Assembly: GCA_963842955.1 (NCBI GenBank)
Contig: CAWJIJ010000005.1
Location: 62,001 to 126,000 of the forward strand
From: JARFQW01 sp963842955
GTDB taxonomy: Bacteria > Pseudomonadota > Gammaproteobacteria > Steroidobacterales > XN24
Direction of reading: 5' to 3'
DNA: 64,000 nucleotides
This document shows positions 51,167 through 60,240 of this stretch, one piece after another. Position 1 is the first letter of the stretch; each line of letters begins with the position of its first letter. Position numbers and translations under genes: made by a program. The notes below the pieces were generated by a model. That model did no database searches. It was not told where the DNA came from and worked only from the letters and a program-made list of their open reading frames with translations.

Positions 51167-53422
51167 ATGTCCGAATGGCAACCCACCGCCTGCATCCTGT
51201 GCAGCATCAACTGCGGTATCGAAGTTCGGCTTGGAGGCGAGGACAATCGCCGGTTCGAGAAAATCCGGGGCGACAAGGCGCACCCGTCTTCGAAGGGATA
51301 TCTCTGCCAGAAAGCGTCTCGACTCGATCACTACCAGAATGGTCGAGACCGCCTCACCCGTCCGCTGCGCCGGCGCGTCGATGGCAGCTTCGAGGAGATC
51401 ACCTGGGATACCGCGATCGCCGAAATCACCGAGCGGCTGACCCGAATTCGCGACACTTCCGGCGGCGACCGGATCTTCTACTATGGCGGCGGCGGACAGG
51501 GCAATCACCTGCCGGGCGTGTATGCCGCATCGACCCTGTCGACCCTCGGCTCCATCTACCGCTCCAACGCCCTGGCCCAGGAGAAAACCGGCGAATTCTG
51601 GGTCCAGGGAAAGATGTTCGGCGCCCCCGTGCATCCCTGCTTCGATGAAGCAGAGGTCGCATTCTTCCTGGGCAAGAATCCCTGGCAGTCCCATGGCTTT
51701 CCACGCAGCCGCAACGTGCTGAATGACATCGCCAGGGACCCCGAACGGCACATGATCGTCGTGGACCCGGTGCGCACGGAAACCGCCGACAAGGCGGACA
51801 TCCACCTGCAGTTGAAGCCAGGGACGGATGCGTGGCTGATGGGCGCGCTGGCCGGCCTGTTCGTGCAGGAGGGCTGGTACGACACCGAGTGGATGGCGGC
51901 CCACACGCGGGACTTCGACCAGGTGCGCCCGGTCCTGGAGGCCATTCCGGTGGCTCAATACTGCGAGATCGCCGGCGTTTCCCTGGAGGCCTTGCGGAGC
52001 GCCGGCCACGGTGTTGAGAACGCCGCCAGCGTGGCGTTCATGGAGGACCTGGGCATCCAGATGAATCGCCACTCCACGCTGGTCAGCTATCTCAACCGGC
52101 TGATGTGGCTCCTGACCAGCAGTTTCGGCATCCGCGGCGGTATGAACGTCTTCAACCCGCTGATGCCCCTGGGTGTACATACCGGTATTCCCCCCAAGGT
52201 GTCGCCGGTGGCCAGGGCCAGGGTGATTTACGGGCTGGTGCCGTGCAACGTTATCCCGGAGGAGATTCTCACCGACCATCCTGACCGGTACCGGGCGATG
52301 ATCGTGGAGAGCGCGAACCCCGCCCACTCGCTGGCGGACAGCGAGGCCTGGCGCGAGGCGCTGGCAGCGCTGGACTGCGTGATTACCATCGACGTGGCCA
52401 TGACGGAAACCGCTCGCCTGTCGGACTATGTCCTGCCCGTGCCGACCCAGTACGAGAAGTGGGAGTGCAGCTTCTTCAATCTCGAGCCGGCGGAGAACAC
52501 CTTCCACCTGCGCCGGCCCCTCTTGGATCCGCCGGAGGGTGTACTGTCGGAGCCGGAAATCCATGCGCGCCTGGTCGAGGCCATGGGTGCGATGCCAACG
52601 GAGCTCGTCGCAGCCTTGTCTGCGACCCTCGCGGCGGACGGTTCGGAGGCGTTTGCGGGTCAGCTCATGGGGGCGGTATCGAAAGACGCCTCGCTCGTCC
52701 CGCTTTTGCCGGTGATCCTGTATCGAACGCTGGGTCCGGTCATGCCGGGAAGCGGGGCTGCCGCGCCGCTGTGGGCCAGCGCCCATGCATTCGCCCAACG
52801 CCATGCCGGCTCGCTGAAGCGTGCCGGATTCACCGGCGAGGGCCCGGAACTCGGCGAGCAGCTCTTCAAGGCGATGATCTCGAGTCCGTCCGGGGTTGTT
52901 TTTTCCGTCGATGAGCCCGCGTCGTCCTGGTCACGGCTTGGCAGCCGCGGCGGCCAGATCAATGCGGCGATACCCGAACTGCTCGACGTGCTGGCCGGGC
53001 TGGAATCCGCGCCGGGGAGCGCGGACGAGGATTATCCGTTCATTCTTTCGGCAGGCGAACGCCGGGCTTTTACGGCCAACACGCTTTACCGGGATCCCGA
53101 ATGGCGGCGGAAGGACTTCGACGGCGCTTTGCGTATCAGCCCGGCGGACGCGAAGCGCCTCGGCCTGGGCGACGGCGAAGAGGCCCGCATTACCACCCGT
53201 GGCGGCTCGGCCCGCGTTGTGCTCGAGGTCAACGAGCGCATGCAGCCCGGTCATGTCTCGCTTCCCAACGGCCAGGGCCTGGACATTCAGACGGCGGACG
53301 GCATGCAGCGCACCGGTGTCGCGCCGAATGAACTCACTACGCTGGAGGCCCGTGATCCTGTTGCCGGAACGCCGTGGCACAAGTGGGTGCCGGCACGACT
53401 CGAGCGCGTCCAGGAGGCCTGA
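51167..53422 (+). CDS. Molybdopterin oxidoreductase (formate dehydrogenase/nitrate reductase-like alpha subunit)
   Basis: A 751-residue enzyme of the DMSO-reductase superfamily. The N-terminal 4Fe-4S site is C9-x2-C12-x3-C16 with the fourth Cys in GYLCQKASR. The molybdopterin core follows (FYYGGGGQGNHLPG, FFLGKNPWQSHG), and a C-terminal molybdopterin-binding domain starts around DYPFILSAGERRAFTANTLY. No Tat signal is present, so it is cytoplasmic. The likely active-site residue is not clear; there is no CGxGC selenocysteine-type motif. No electron-transfer subunit is next to it, so its partner and substrate are unknown. Confidence 0.92.
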   Translation: MSEWQPTACILCSINCGIEVRLGGEDNRRFEKIRGDKAHPSSKGYLCQKASRLDHYQNGRDRLTRPLRRRVDGSFEEITWDTAIAEITERLTRIRDTSGGDRIFYYGGGGQGNHLPGVYAASTLSTLGSIYRSNALAQEKTGEFWVQGKMFGAPVHPCFDEAEVAFFLGKNPWQSHGFPRSRNVLNDIARDPERHMIVVDPVRTETADKADIHLQLKPGTDAWLMGALAGLFVQEGWYDTEWMAAHTRDFDQVRPVLEAIPVAQYCEIAGVSLEALRSAGHGVENAASVAFMEDLGIQMNRHSTLVSYLNRLMWLLTSSFGIRGGMNVFNPLMPLGVHTGIPPKVSPVARARVIYGLVPCNVIPEEILTDHPDRYRAMIVESANPAHSLADSEAWREALAALDCVITIDVAMTETARLSDYVLPVPTQYEKWECSFFNLEPAENTFHLRRPLLDPPEGVLSEPEIHARLVEAMGAMPTELVAALSATLAADGSEAFAGQLMGAVSKDASLVPLLPVILYRTLGPVMPGSGAAAPLWASAHAFAQRHAGSLKRAGFTGEGPELGEQLFKAMISSPSGVVFSVDEPASSWSRLGSRGGQINAAIPELLDVLAGLESAPGSADEDYPFILSAGERRAFTANTLYRDPEWRRKDFDGALRISPADAKRLGLGDGEEARITTRGGSARVVLEVNERMQPGHVSLPNGQGLDIQTADGMQRTGVAPNELTTLEARDPVAGTPWHKWVPARLERVQEA

Positions 53423-53611
53423 TCCGCGCCGCGGATGTTTTCGCCCCTTGATCGGGACCCCACGGGCCTCAGGATCGCCGTCCGGCGCGGCGCAAACGGT
53501 CGCCGAGACAGGCTTTGACGGGCAACGAAATGTTGTGGGCAAGGCCAGTGCGTGAACTGGCCCGAAATTTCGACCATACTTCGGCGGGTAATTGTTAACA
53601 GGGCAGGATCC

Positions 53612-54472
53612 ATGAGGATTTCTCGAATCGTTTTCGCCGCGCTTCTTGCGGCTGGTCTGGCCGCCTGCACATCGGCCGGCCGCCCGGACCTGTCCGGCAT
53701 GTCGTTTTCCGAAGATCCCCTCGTGGGCAAGGTCGTCTGGTACGACCTGATCACCGAGGACTCGACGGCCTCCCGGCGCTTCTATAACGGGCTCTTCGGA
53801 TGGACCTTCGAGGAGACGACCGGCGTGGAAGGGAATCCCTATATCCTCGTCCGTTCGGGCGGCGTCTATGTCGCCGGCATGGTGCCCGTCGCGGCGCCGG
53901 CAGACGGCAGCCATATTTCCCGCTGGCTGCCCTACATGTCGGTAGAGGATGTGGATGCGGCGATCATCCGCACTGACGCCTGGGGCGGAAGCGTTGCGGC
54001 GGCGGCGAGGGATCTGGAAGTCGGCCGGGTGGCCGCCATCATCGATCCCCAGGGCGCGGTGATCGGGCTGGCCCGCAGCGACATCGGCGACCCGGACGAC
54101 AAGACGACTGCCGCGGCCGCGGGCCGAGCCATCTGGACCGAACTGCTGGCGGACGATGACGTGGCGGCCGCCGCGTTCTATTCGTCGGTTGTGGGCTTTG
54201 AGACCGGCCGGATCGAGCGGCGGGGCGGCGAATACACCCTGCTGAGCAATGGCGGCATGCATCGGGCCGGCATTCTGAAGAACCCCACGGACTGGAATCC
54301 GGCCTGGCTGACCCATTTTGCGGTCGCCGATCCGGCCGCGGCTGCGGCCCGGGCGGAGCAGCTCGGCGGCCGGGTGCTGCTGCCCCCGGCGGAGGAAGTC
54401 CGGGAAGGCACGGTGGCCATCGTGGCGGACCCGTCCGGCGCCATCCTCGCCCTTCAGAAATGGCCCCTTTGA
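53612..54472 (+). CDS. VOC-family (glyoxalase-like) lipoprotein with two VOC domains
   Basis: The N terminus is a lipoprotein signal (FAALLAAGLAAC), anchoring the protein in the envelope. Two VOC domains follow: one from VVWYDLITEDSTASRRFYNG to IIDPQGAVIGL, the other from AIWTELLADDDVAAAAFYSS to VADPSGAILALQ. Each has the paired beta-alpha-beta-beta-beta pattern. The usual metal-ligand His/Glu set is mostly replaced, so binding without catalysis is possible. Start ATG 53612 lies 5 nt after CAGGA. Length is 286 residues. A tiny lipoprotein gene follows it 19 nt later, and both are probably one transcript. Confidence 0.88.
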   Translation: MRISRIVFAALLAAGLAACTSAGRPDLSGMSFSEDPLVGKVVWYDLITEDSTASRRFYNGLFGWTFEETTGVEGNPYILVRSGGVYVAGMVPVAAPADGSHISRWLPYMSVEDVDAAIIRTDAWGGSVAAAARDLEVGRVAAIIDPQGAVIGLARSDIGDPDDKTTAAAAGRAIWTELLADDDVAAAAFYSSVVGFETGRIERRGGEYTLLSNGGMHRAGILKNPTDWNPAWLTHFAVADPAAAAARAEQLGGRVLLPPAEEVREGTVAIVADPSGAILALQKWPL

Positions 54473-54490
54473 TACACGGAGGCTGATCCC

Positions 54491-54652
54491 TTGCATCACA
54501 TCATGAAAAAAGCTCTTTTCGCCGCCGTGCTGGCTTCGAGTCTCCTGCTGTCAGGCTGCAGCAGCAATATCGGCGTCGGCATGAGCGTGGGCGTGCCGAT
54601 CGGCGATCACGGTTATATCAGCGTCGGCGGCGGCTCAAGCCGCTGGCACTGA
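54491..54652 (+). CDS. Very small lipoprotein, about 50 aa
   Basis: The lipoprotein signal MKKALFAAVLASSLLLSGC is followed by about 30 residues rich in Gly, Ser and Val (SSNIGVGMSVGVPIGDHGYI, then SVGGGSSRWH). GGAGG at 54478-54482 lies 8 nt before TTG 54491 and 20 nt before ATG 54503, so the TTG may be the real start, adding MHHI. It follows the VOC lipoprotein closely and is likely co-transcribed. No family name is known to me; similar glycine-rich mini-lipoproteins occur in many proteobacteria. Confidence 0.66.
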   Translation: MHHIMKKALFAAVLASSLLLSGCSSNIGVGMSVGVPIGDHGYISVGGGSSRWH

Positions 54653-54907
54653 CGCCGCGCTCGCCGAAGTCTCCGGGGGAGGATTCCGCGCCCGGAGCGC
54701 ACGCTGGGGGACGCACGGGCGACGAGTACCAGGCAACGGCGTGGTTTGATCGTGCCGCGAGCCTGTCGGGGTCCCTGGGCCTGTGCCGGTGTGCCGATAG
54801 TGTCCCGCTCTCAGCCGGGCGGGGACCTGGATTCTCGCCGGCGCCGCGGCCGGGCGGCCTTGGGTGATCAAGGAACCTTTCACTAACTGGACAGGTCCCG
54901 AACCCCT

Positions 54908-55390
54908 GTGAGGCCGTTTTTCTTCCTGCTGGGATGGTGTTCCTTCGGCCTCGGCGCCGTGGGGGCGGTCGTGCCCGGTCTGCCAACGGTTCCCCTCATG
55001 CTGGTCGCCCTGTGGGCGTTCTCCAAGAGTTCGCAGCGGTTCCACGACTGGCTCTACCACCACGCGTTCTTCGGACCGCCTCTCAGGGAGTGGCATGTCC
55101 ACCGGGTGATTCCCATGCGGGCAAAAGTGCTGTCCGTCGTGATGATGACGGCCAGCCTTGCCTACATGGCGTTTTTTGCGGATTTGCCCTTGTGGGTGCT
55201 GGGGATGACCGCGTTGTTCATGGCCGGCGGCGCGGCTTTCATCCTGATGCAGCGCTCGGAGGTCCCGGTGGAATCGGCGCCGGATGGCGCCGGCGGGGAT
55301 GCTGTCATAGGGGCGGCTGCGGGCGACGCCTCCGGTCCCGGGGCATCGACCGTCGAGGCATCGGGAGCCGGGCAGGATTCTCGGGTGTGA
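54908..55390 (+). CDS. YbaN-like (DUF454) inner-membrane protein
   Basis: A 160-residue protein with about four hydrophobic helices. The family motif is FLLGWCSFGLGAVGAVVPGL followed by TVPLMLVALWAFSKSSQRFH, the opening of DUF454, and it continues FGPPLREWHVHRVIPMRAKV. A polar Gly/Ala-rich tail (APDGAGGDAVIGAAAG) of 40 residues extends it beyond the norm. Start is GTG 54908. Function of YbaN is unknown. It is the first gene of the plus-strand run before the efflux operon but 337 nt apart. Confidence 0.88.
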   Translation: MRPFFFLLGWCSFGLGAVGAVVPGLPTVPLMLVALWAFSKSSQRFHDWLYHHAFFGPPLREWHVHRVIPMRAKVLSVVMMTASLAYMAFFADLPLWVLGMTALFMAGGAAFILMQRSEVPVESAPDGAGGDAVIGAAAGDASGPGASTVEASGAGQDSRV

Positions 55391-55726
55391 CCTCGCGGTC
55401 TTGCGGCCCGGGTGCCCTGGGTGCCCCACGTTCCGCGAGCATGCGAACGATCACGGATCACGCTGTCAGGGTCGCTCAGCCAGTTCAATGAACCCCCGGA
55501 CTTCTTGCCCGACGGCCAGCCAGACTCTAGTCTTGGCCCCAGCGCAAGCAAGCGCACTCATGGATGACTATATGCCATCAGTTTCTGCTCGATGCTGGCT
55601 ACACGACGGACCGCGAATAGCGTTGCGGAGATTGCAGGCAATCTTCGCCGGGTATGGGCCCGGCAACGAGAAACCGGCCTGGCCCGGTCGCACGAGAACT
55701 CATTGCCGGCGCGGGCGGAGTGCCTT
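55391..55726. other. Intergenic region upstream of the efflux operon
   Basis: About 336 nt without a supported gene. The promoter of the DUF1656 operon must lie here. The FUSC-type pump gene that normally precedes DUF1656 is absent; there is no remnant of it. Confidence 0.45.
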
Positions 55727-55939
55727 GTGACACCTATTCCCCACGAAATCGCCATCGGCGGCATCTACCTTCCCCCGCTGCTGATCGCGGCGGCAGTCGG
55801 CGCGATCGCCACGCAGGCGACGGCGCGGACGCTGAACCGCTACCGGCTCAGCCGGTATGTTGCCAACCCGCCGCTCGTCTGGTTGTCGATGATGCTGATA
55901 TATACGGTCGTGCTCGGCACCCTCGTGATCGGGATTTAG
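55727..55939 (+). CDS. DUF1656 membrane protein (AaeX-like)
   Basis: A 70-residue protein with two helices (IYLPPLLIAAAVGAIATQAT and VWLSMMLIYTVVLGTLVIGI). The first segment PHEIAIGGIYLPP is the family opening. GGAG lies 6 nt before GTG 55727. In aaeXAB-type operons it is encoded with an HlyD-family adaptor and a FUSC pump. Here the adaptor follows 4 nt later, so translational coupling is likely. Its function is unknown. Confidence 0.86.
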   Translation: MTPIPHEIAIGGIYLPPLLIAAAVGAIATQATARTLNRYRLSRYVANPPLVWLSMMLIYTVVLGTLVIGI

Positions 55940-55943
55940 CGGC

Positions 55944-57080
55944 GTGATTCCGCAAAAGAAATACCTTTTGACCGGCGCGATCGTGCTGACCGCCGTGCTT
56001 GTGGTCTTGCTGAAATACTGGGACTACGTGGTGAACCCCTGGACCCGGGACGGCCAGGTCCGGGCGGACGTCATTCAGATCACCCCGCGGGTCACCGGCC
56101 CGATCGTTGAACTGCCGATACGCGACAACCAGTTTGTGAAGGCCGGCGATCTGTTGTTTCGCATCGACCCGCGTACCTTCGAAGCCGCCGCGGACAAGGC
56201 GAGGGCGCAGGTGGACGAGACCGGGGACAGCGTGAGCGCCCTGGACAAACAGGTGGACGCCGCGCGGGCCGCTGTCGACGTTGCCCGGGGGAACATCGAA
56301 CGGGCCAAGAGCCAGATTATCGGCTATGACGCGACCATTGCCCGTAACAAGGCCGAGTACGAGCGCCAGCAGGAACTGCTGCCGAAACGGGCCACGTCCC
56401 AGCGCTCCCTCGAGAGTGCCCGCGCCAACTACGAGGTGTCGCTCCAGCAGAAAACGAGCGCCCGGGCCCAGCTGCTGCAGACCCAGGCAAGCCTCGCCGA
56501 GGCCGAGGCCGACCTCGCCCAGGCCGAGGCCAATCTCGGAGCGATCGGGGACGCGAATCCCCAGCTCAGGGCTTCGCTGGCGACGCTCCGCCAGGCGGAG
56601 CTGGATCTCGAGTTCACGGAGGTCCGGGCCCCGGTGGACGGCTATGTCACGAACCTGGATCTTCGCCTGGGCAGCCAGGCGGTGAGCGACCATGCGGCGC
56701 TCGCGCTGGTGGACGTGTCCAGCTACTGGGTATCCGGGTTCTTCCGGGAAAACCGGGTTGGCCGTATCGAGCCGGGCAACCGCGCCGTAGTCACCCTGAT
56801 GAGCTACCCGGATGCCCCGCTCGAAGGCTACGTCGACAGCATCGGCTGGGGCATAGCCCAGGATGACGGGAGCACGGGACAGGATTTACTTCCAAGCATC
56901 AGCCCGACCTTCGAGTGGATCCGGCTGGCGCAGCGCCTGCCGGTGCGAATCCACATCACGAAGGTCCCCGAGGGCGTAGCGCTGCGGGTAGGCACGACCG
57001 GATCCGTACTGGTGCTGACCGGCACAAGTCACGAGGGCGCGATGGCGAGCGCCGCTCCTGTCCCGACCCTCCTTCAATAG
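55944..57080 (+). CDS. HlyD-family efflux periplasmic adaptor (AaeA-like)
   Basis: One N-terminal membrane anchor (YLLTGAIVLTAVLVVLLKYW) leads to a lipoyl-like domain (RDGQVRADVIQITPRVTGPI), a long coiled-coil hairpin (about residues 80-215, many Ala/Gln/Glu), the second lipoyl half (TEVRAPVDGYVTNLDLRLGS) and a beta-barrel. This is the standard membrane-fusion protein. GTG 55944 starts it directly after DUF1656. Length is 378 residues. It should bridge an inner-membrane pump and the outer-membrane channel encoded next, but no FUSC pump gene is present nearby. Confidence 0.92.
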   Translation: MIPQKKYLLTGAIVLTAVLVVLLKYWDYVVNPWTRDGQVRADVIQITPRVTGPIVELPIRDNQFVKAGDLLFRIDPRTFEAAADKARAQVDETGDSVSALDKQVDAARAAVDVARGNIERAKSQIIGYDATIARNKAEYERQQELLPKRATSQRSLESARANYEVSLQQKTSARAQLLQTQASLAEAEADLAQAEANLGAIGDANPQLRASLATLRQAELDLEFTEVRAPVDGYVTNLDLRLGSQAVSDHAALALVDVSSYWVSGFFRENRVGRIEPGNRAVVTLMSYPDAPLEGYVDSIGWGIAQDDGSTGQDLLPSISPTFEWIRLAQRLPVRIHITKVPEGVALRVGTTGSVLVLTGTSHEGAMASAAPVPTLLQ

Positions 57081-57090
57081 GCGGCACGGC

Positions 57091-58593
57091 GTGCTTCGAC
57101 GGTCTGGCCCAGTCGCTGCGCTCCTCCTGGCCACGCTGGTTTCCGGTGGATGCGTGATGTTGGGCCCGGATTATGAAACGCCGCCGGCCCCGGTGGAAAC
57201 CGAATGGCTGGAATACGAAGATCCGTCGCTGGAAACCACCCCGCCGGTGTTGCCCGAGTGGTGGAGTCATGCCTTCGGGGATCCGGTGCTGGACCAGCTC
57301 GTCCAGACGGCCCTGGCTGACAACCTCACCCTGCGATCGGCCGGTCTGCGGGTCCTGCAGTCCCGCCAGCAGTTGCTGATCGCCATCGGCAACCAGTATC
57401 CCCAACAGCAGTCAGCCTCGGGCAGTGCCGAGACCGGCCGCTCCAATCGGCGCACCGAAGAAGTGTACGACCTTGGTTTCGGTATCAGCTGGGAAGCAGA
57501 CGTATGGGGACGATTCAGGCGCCAGGTGGAATCGGCGTCCGCGCAGCTGGATGCCAGCCTGGCCAGCTACGACGGCGTGCTGGTTTCCCTGATTGCGTCG
57601 GTGGCGCAGAACTATCTCCTGCTGCGCACGGCCGAGGCCCGGCTGGCGGTTGCCCGGCACAACGTCGAGCTGCAGGAAGAGAGCGTTCGTATTACCGAGG
57701 CCAAACTCGAGGCCGGGGCAACCAGTGCGCTGGACGTCGAACAGGCGAAGACGCTGCTCTTCAGCACCCGTTTGACGGTGCCACCGCTGGAAGCCTCCGT
57801 GCAGCAGTTTCGCAATTCCCTGGCCGTGCTCCTCGGCCGGCCCCCGGCGGACCTGCCGGAGATACTGCTCGATTCACGCCCGATTCCCGAAGTCGAAGCG
57901 GATCTTGCGGTGGGCATGCCCCAGGACCTGGTCCGGCGGCGCCCGGACATCCGGGTGGCCGAGCGCCAGCTGGCGGCCCAGAGCGCCCAGATCGGCGTGG
58001 CGATCACCGAACTCTATCCCCAGTTCACGCTCGGCGGTTCCATCGGCACGACCGCGGAGACGATCCTCGGCCAGGACACCGGTGACCTGTTTTCGAGCGG
58101 CACGTCCCGCTGGGGATTGTCTGCCGGGTTCGACTGGAAGCTGTTCAACTATGGCCGGCTCCGCAACAACGTTCGGTTTCAGGACGCCCTGTTCCAGCAG
58201 CTGCTCGAAGACTACCGGCAGACCGTGCTGCAGGCGCAGGCGGAAGTGGAGAACGCCATCGTGGCCTATTTGCGATCCGTTCAGCAGCTCACGGAGAGCC
58301 GCCGCGCCGCCAGCGCCGCCGCCAGTGCCGCGGAGTTGTCCCAGATCCAGTACGAAGACGGTTTGATCACCTACAACACGGTGATCACAACCTTGCAGGC
58401 GCTTGCGACCCAGCAGGATCAGCTCGCTGCCACCGCGGGCACGGTGACCACCAATCTCGTGGAGGTCTATCGCTCCCTCGGCGGCGGCTGGGAGCTTCGG
58501 CCCAGCGCCGATCCCGTCGAGCTTCTGCCCGAGGAAACCCGCGATGAAATGCGCGAGCGTACTCGTTACTGGGACCGGGTCATTCCTGAATAA
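57091..58593 (+). CDS. NodT-type outer-membrane efflux lipoprotein
   Basis: A lipobox (LVSGGC) opens a TolC-superfamily channel. The N-terminal domain VMLGPDYETPPAP is the family hallmark, followed by two repeat halves with long helices (YDLGFGISWEADVWGRFRRQ and later QDLVRRRPDIRVAERQLAAQ, the NodT signature RRRPDI). Length is 500 residues. Start is GTG 57091, 10 nt after the adaptor gene. It completes a tripartite export system together with the adaptor. Confidence 0.92.
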   Translation: MLRRSGPVAALLLATLVSGGCVMLGPDYETPPAPVETEWLEYEDPSLETTPPVLPEWWSHAFGDPVLDQLVQTALADNLTLRSAGLRVLQSRQQLLIAIGNQYPQQQSASGSAETGRSNRRTEEVYDLGFGISWEADVWGRFRRQVESASAQLDASLASYDGVLVSLIASVAQNYLLLRTAEARLAVARHNVELQEESVRITEAKLEAGATSALDVEQAKTLLFSTRLTVPPLEASVQQFRNSLAVLLGRPPADLPEILLDSRPIPEVEADLAVGMPQDLVRRRPDIRVAERQLAAQSAQIGVAITELYPQFTLGGSIGTTAETILGQDTGDLFSSGTSRWGLSAGFDWKLFNYGRLRNNVRFQDALFQQLLEDYRQTVLQAQAEVENAIVAYLRSVQQLTESRRAASAAASAAELSQIQYEDGLITYNTVITTLQALATQQDQLAATAGTVTTNLVEVYRSLGGGWELRPSADPVELLPEETRDEMRERTRYWDRVIPE

Positions 58594-58624
58594 ACGCAGG
58601 GCCGGTTTCCTGGCCCGAATGGTT

Positions 58625-58663
58625 CCCGCCCTGTAGTACTGCGGGTTTTTTGCACCCGCAGTA
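58625..58663 (+). promoter_or_regulatory. Competing hairpins between the efflux and gad operons
   Basis: GCGGG at 58641-58645 can pair with upstream CCCGC (58625-58629), giving a terminator stem followed by six T, or with downstream CCCGC in a 9-bp stem (TACTGCGGG, 58637-58645, with 58655-58663). The second is stronger and buries the T-run in its loop. The structures are mutually exclusive, as in attenuators. It may simply be the efflux operon terminator. Confidence 0.5.
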
Positions 58664-58762
58664 TCAAGATCGTCTAAAATCCTGAGGACCCTCGATCCAA
58701 ATGAGTGAAAGTCCGCGACGTTTTTGGGTCCTTTTTAAGGTCGGTCTCTCGTGTCGCGTTGA

Positions 58763-58810
58763 CGATCACCTCAGCGATCACCTCAGCGATCACCTCAGCG
58801 ATCACCTCAG
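58763..58810 (+). repeat. Four perfect tandem copies of CGATCACCTCAG
   Basis: The 12-bp unit is repeated four times without mismatch and ends directly at the gadB ribosome binding site (GGGAG, 58810-58814). Perfect identity indicates recent expansion by slippage. It lies in the 5' untranslated region, so copy number could alter expression. Confidence 0.95.
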
Positions 58811-58822
58811 GGAGTAATGCAT

Positions 58823-60223
58823 ATGCCCCTTTCCAGCCGGGACGACGTCCGCGACAGTCTCAACGAAGAGGTTTATTCGTCTGCCGACCTGTCGGTCAGC
58901 ATGCCCAAGTACAAGATGCCAGAGACCGAGCACAATCCCCGGCACGCCTACCAGGTTGTGCACGATGAGCTGATGCTCGACGGCAATTCCCGGCAGAACC
59001 TGGCGACGTTTTGCCAGACGTGGCTCGAACCCGAGGTCCATCAGCTCATGGACGAGGCCATCGACAAGAACATGATCGACAAGGACGAGTATCCGCAGAC
59101 CGCGGAGATCGAGGCGCGCTGCGTCAATATCCTCGCCGATCTCTGGAACTCACCGGAGGCCAGCAATGCGATCGGCTGCTCGACTACCGGTTCCAGCGAG
59201 GCTGCCATGCTCGGCGGCATGGCCATGAAGTGGCGCTGGCGGAACCGGATGCGCGCCGCCGGCAAGCCCACGGACAAACCCAACATGATTACCGGTCCGG
59301 TGCAGATCTGCTGGCACAAGTTCGCCCGGTACTGGGACGTGGAATTGCGGGAAATTCCCATGGAGAACGGCCGGTATCTTATGACGCCGGAAGAGGTCCT
59401 CAAGCGTTGCGACGAAAACACAATCGGTGTCGTGCCGACGCTCGGAGTCACCTTTACCTGTGATTTCGAGCCGGTGAAGGCTGTGTCGGATGCACTCGAC
59501 CAGCTCCAGAAGGACACCGGGCTGGACATCCCCATGCATGTGGACGGTGCCAGCGGCGGCTTTCTTGCCCCGTTCTGCGCACCGGATCTCGAGTGGGATT
59601 TCCGCCTGCCCAGGGTCAAGTCGGTCAACGCTTCGGGTCACAAGTTCGGCCTGTCACCCCTGGGCGTGGGCTGGGTAGTCTGGCGCGGCCAGGAGGATCT
59701 GCCGGAGGACCTGGTTTTCAACGTCAACTACCTGGGCGGCAATATGCCGACATTCGCGCTGAACTTCTCCCGGCCCGGCGGCCAGATCGTCGCCCAGTAC
59801 TACAACTTCCTGCGCCTGGGCAAGGAGGGCTACCGGAAGATCCATACCGCCTGCTATGAGACCGCCCAGTATCTCGCCGAGGAAATTTCCAAGATGGGCC
59901 CCTTCGAGATGATCTTCAGCGGCGAGATGGACAAGGGGATTCCGGCCCTGGCCTGGAAGATCAAGGAAGGCTTCGATACCCATGGCTACACCCTGTATGA
60001 CCTGGCCGATCGCCTGCGGTCCCGGGGCTGGCAGGTGCCGGCCTATGCGCTGCCCGCGGACGTTCAGGACACCGTGATCCAGCGCATCCTCGTGCGTCAC
60101 GGCGTCAGCCGCGACCTCGGGAGTCTGCTCATCGAGGATATGCAGCGTTGCCTGGACTGGTTCAGGGCGCATCCGGTGACATCACCGCTGACGGAGGAAG
60201 AGGCTGGCGGCTATCACCACTAA
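58823..60223 (+). CDS. gadB: Glutamate decarboxylase
   Basis: GadB converts glutamate to GABA and CO2, using one proton per turn. The fold-type I features are present: SASGCSTTGS-like GCSTTGSSEAAMLGGMAMKW, the cofactor Asp in HVDGASGGF, and the Schiff-base Lys in NASGHKFGLSPLGVGW. The N terminus (SSRDDVRDSLNEEVYSSADL) resembles the E. coli helical pH-switch region. ATG 58823 has GGGAG 8 nt upstream and is preferred over ATG 58817. Length is 466 residues. It leads a three-gene set with a transporter and a glutaminase. Confidence 0.94.
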   Translation: MPLSSRDDVRDSLNEEVYSSADLSVSMPKYKMPETEHNPRHAYQVVHDELMLDGNSRQNLATFCQTWLEPEVHQLMDEAIDKNMIDKDEYPQTAEIEARCVNILADLWNSPEASNAIGCSTTGSSEAAMLGGMAMKWRWRNRMRAAGKPTDKPNMITGPVQICWHKFARYWDVELREIPMENGRYLMTPEEVLKRCDENTIGVVPTLGVTFTCDFEPVKAVSDALDQLQKDTGLDIPMHVDGASGGFLAPFCAPDLEWDFRLPRVKSVNASGHKFGLSPLGVGWVVWRGQEDLPEDLVFNVNYLGGNMPTFALNFSRPGGQIVAQYYNFLRLGKEGYRKIHTACYETAQYLAEEISKMGPFEMIFSGEMDKGIPALAWKIKEGFDTHGYTLYDLADRLRSRGWQVPAYALPADVQDTVIQRILVRHGVSRDLGSLLIEDMQRCLDWFRAHPVTSPLTEEEAGGYHH

Positions 60224-60240
60224 ACGGTACCCGCATGAGT

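Noticed and set aside
49677..51440. 587-codon plus-strand frame opposite the AmpG-like permease
   Set aside because: Shadow of the permease gene and of the start of the molybdoenzyme; no coding features.
51074..54499. Two long minus-strand frames opposite the molybdoenzyme and VOC gene
   Set aside because: Both are antisense to clearly identified genes and lack domain motifs.
58763..58810. Tandem repeat as a CRISPR array
   Set aside because: The units abut with no spacers and are only 12 bp long, and no cas gene is present.
58705..58968. An 87-codon frame through the tandem repeats (TSAI units) as a gene
   Set aside because: It overlaps the gadB start for about 145 nt in another frame and has no ribosome binding site; the repeat is better explained as an untranslated leader.
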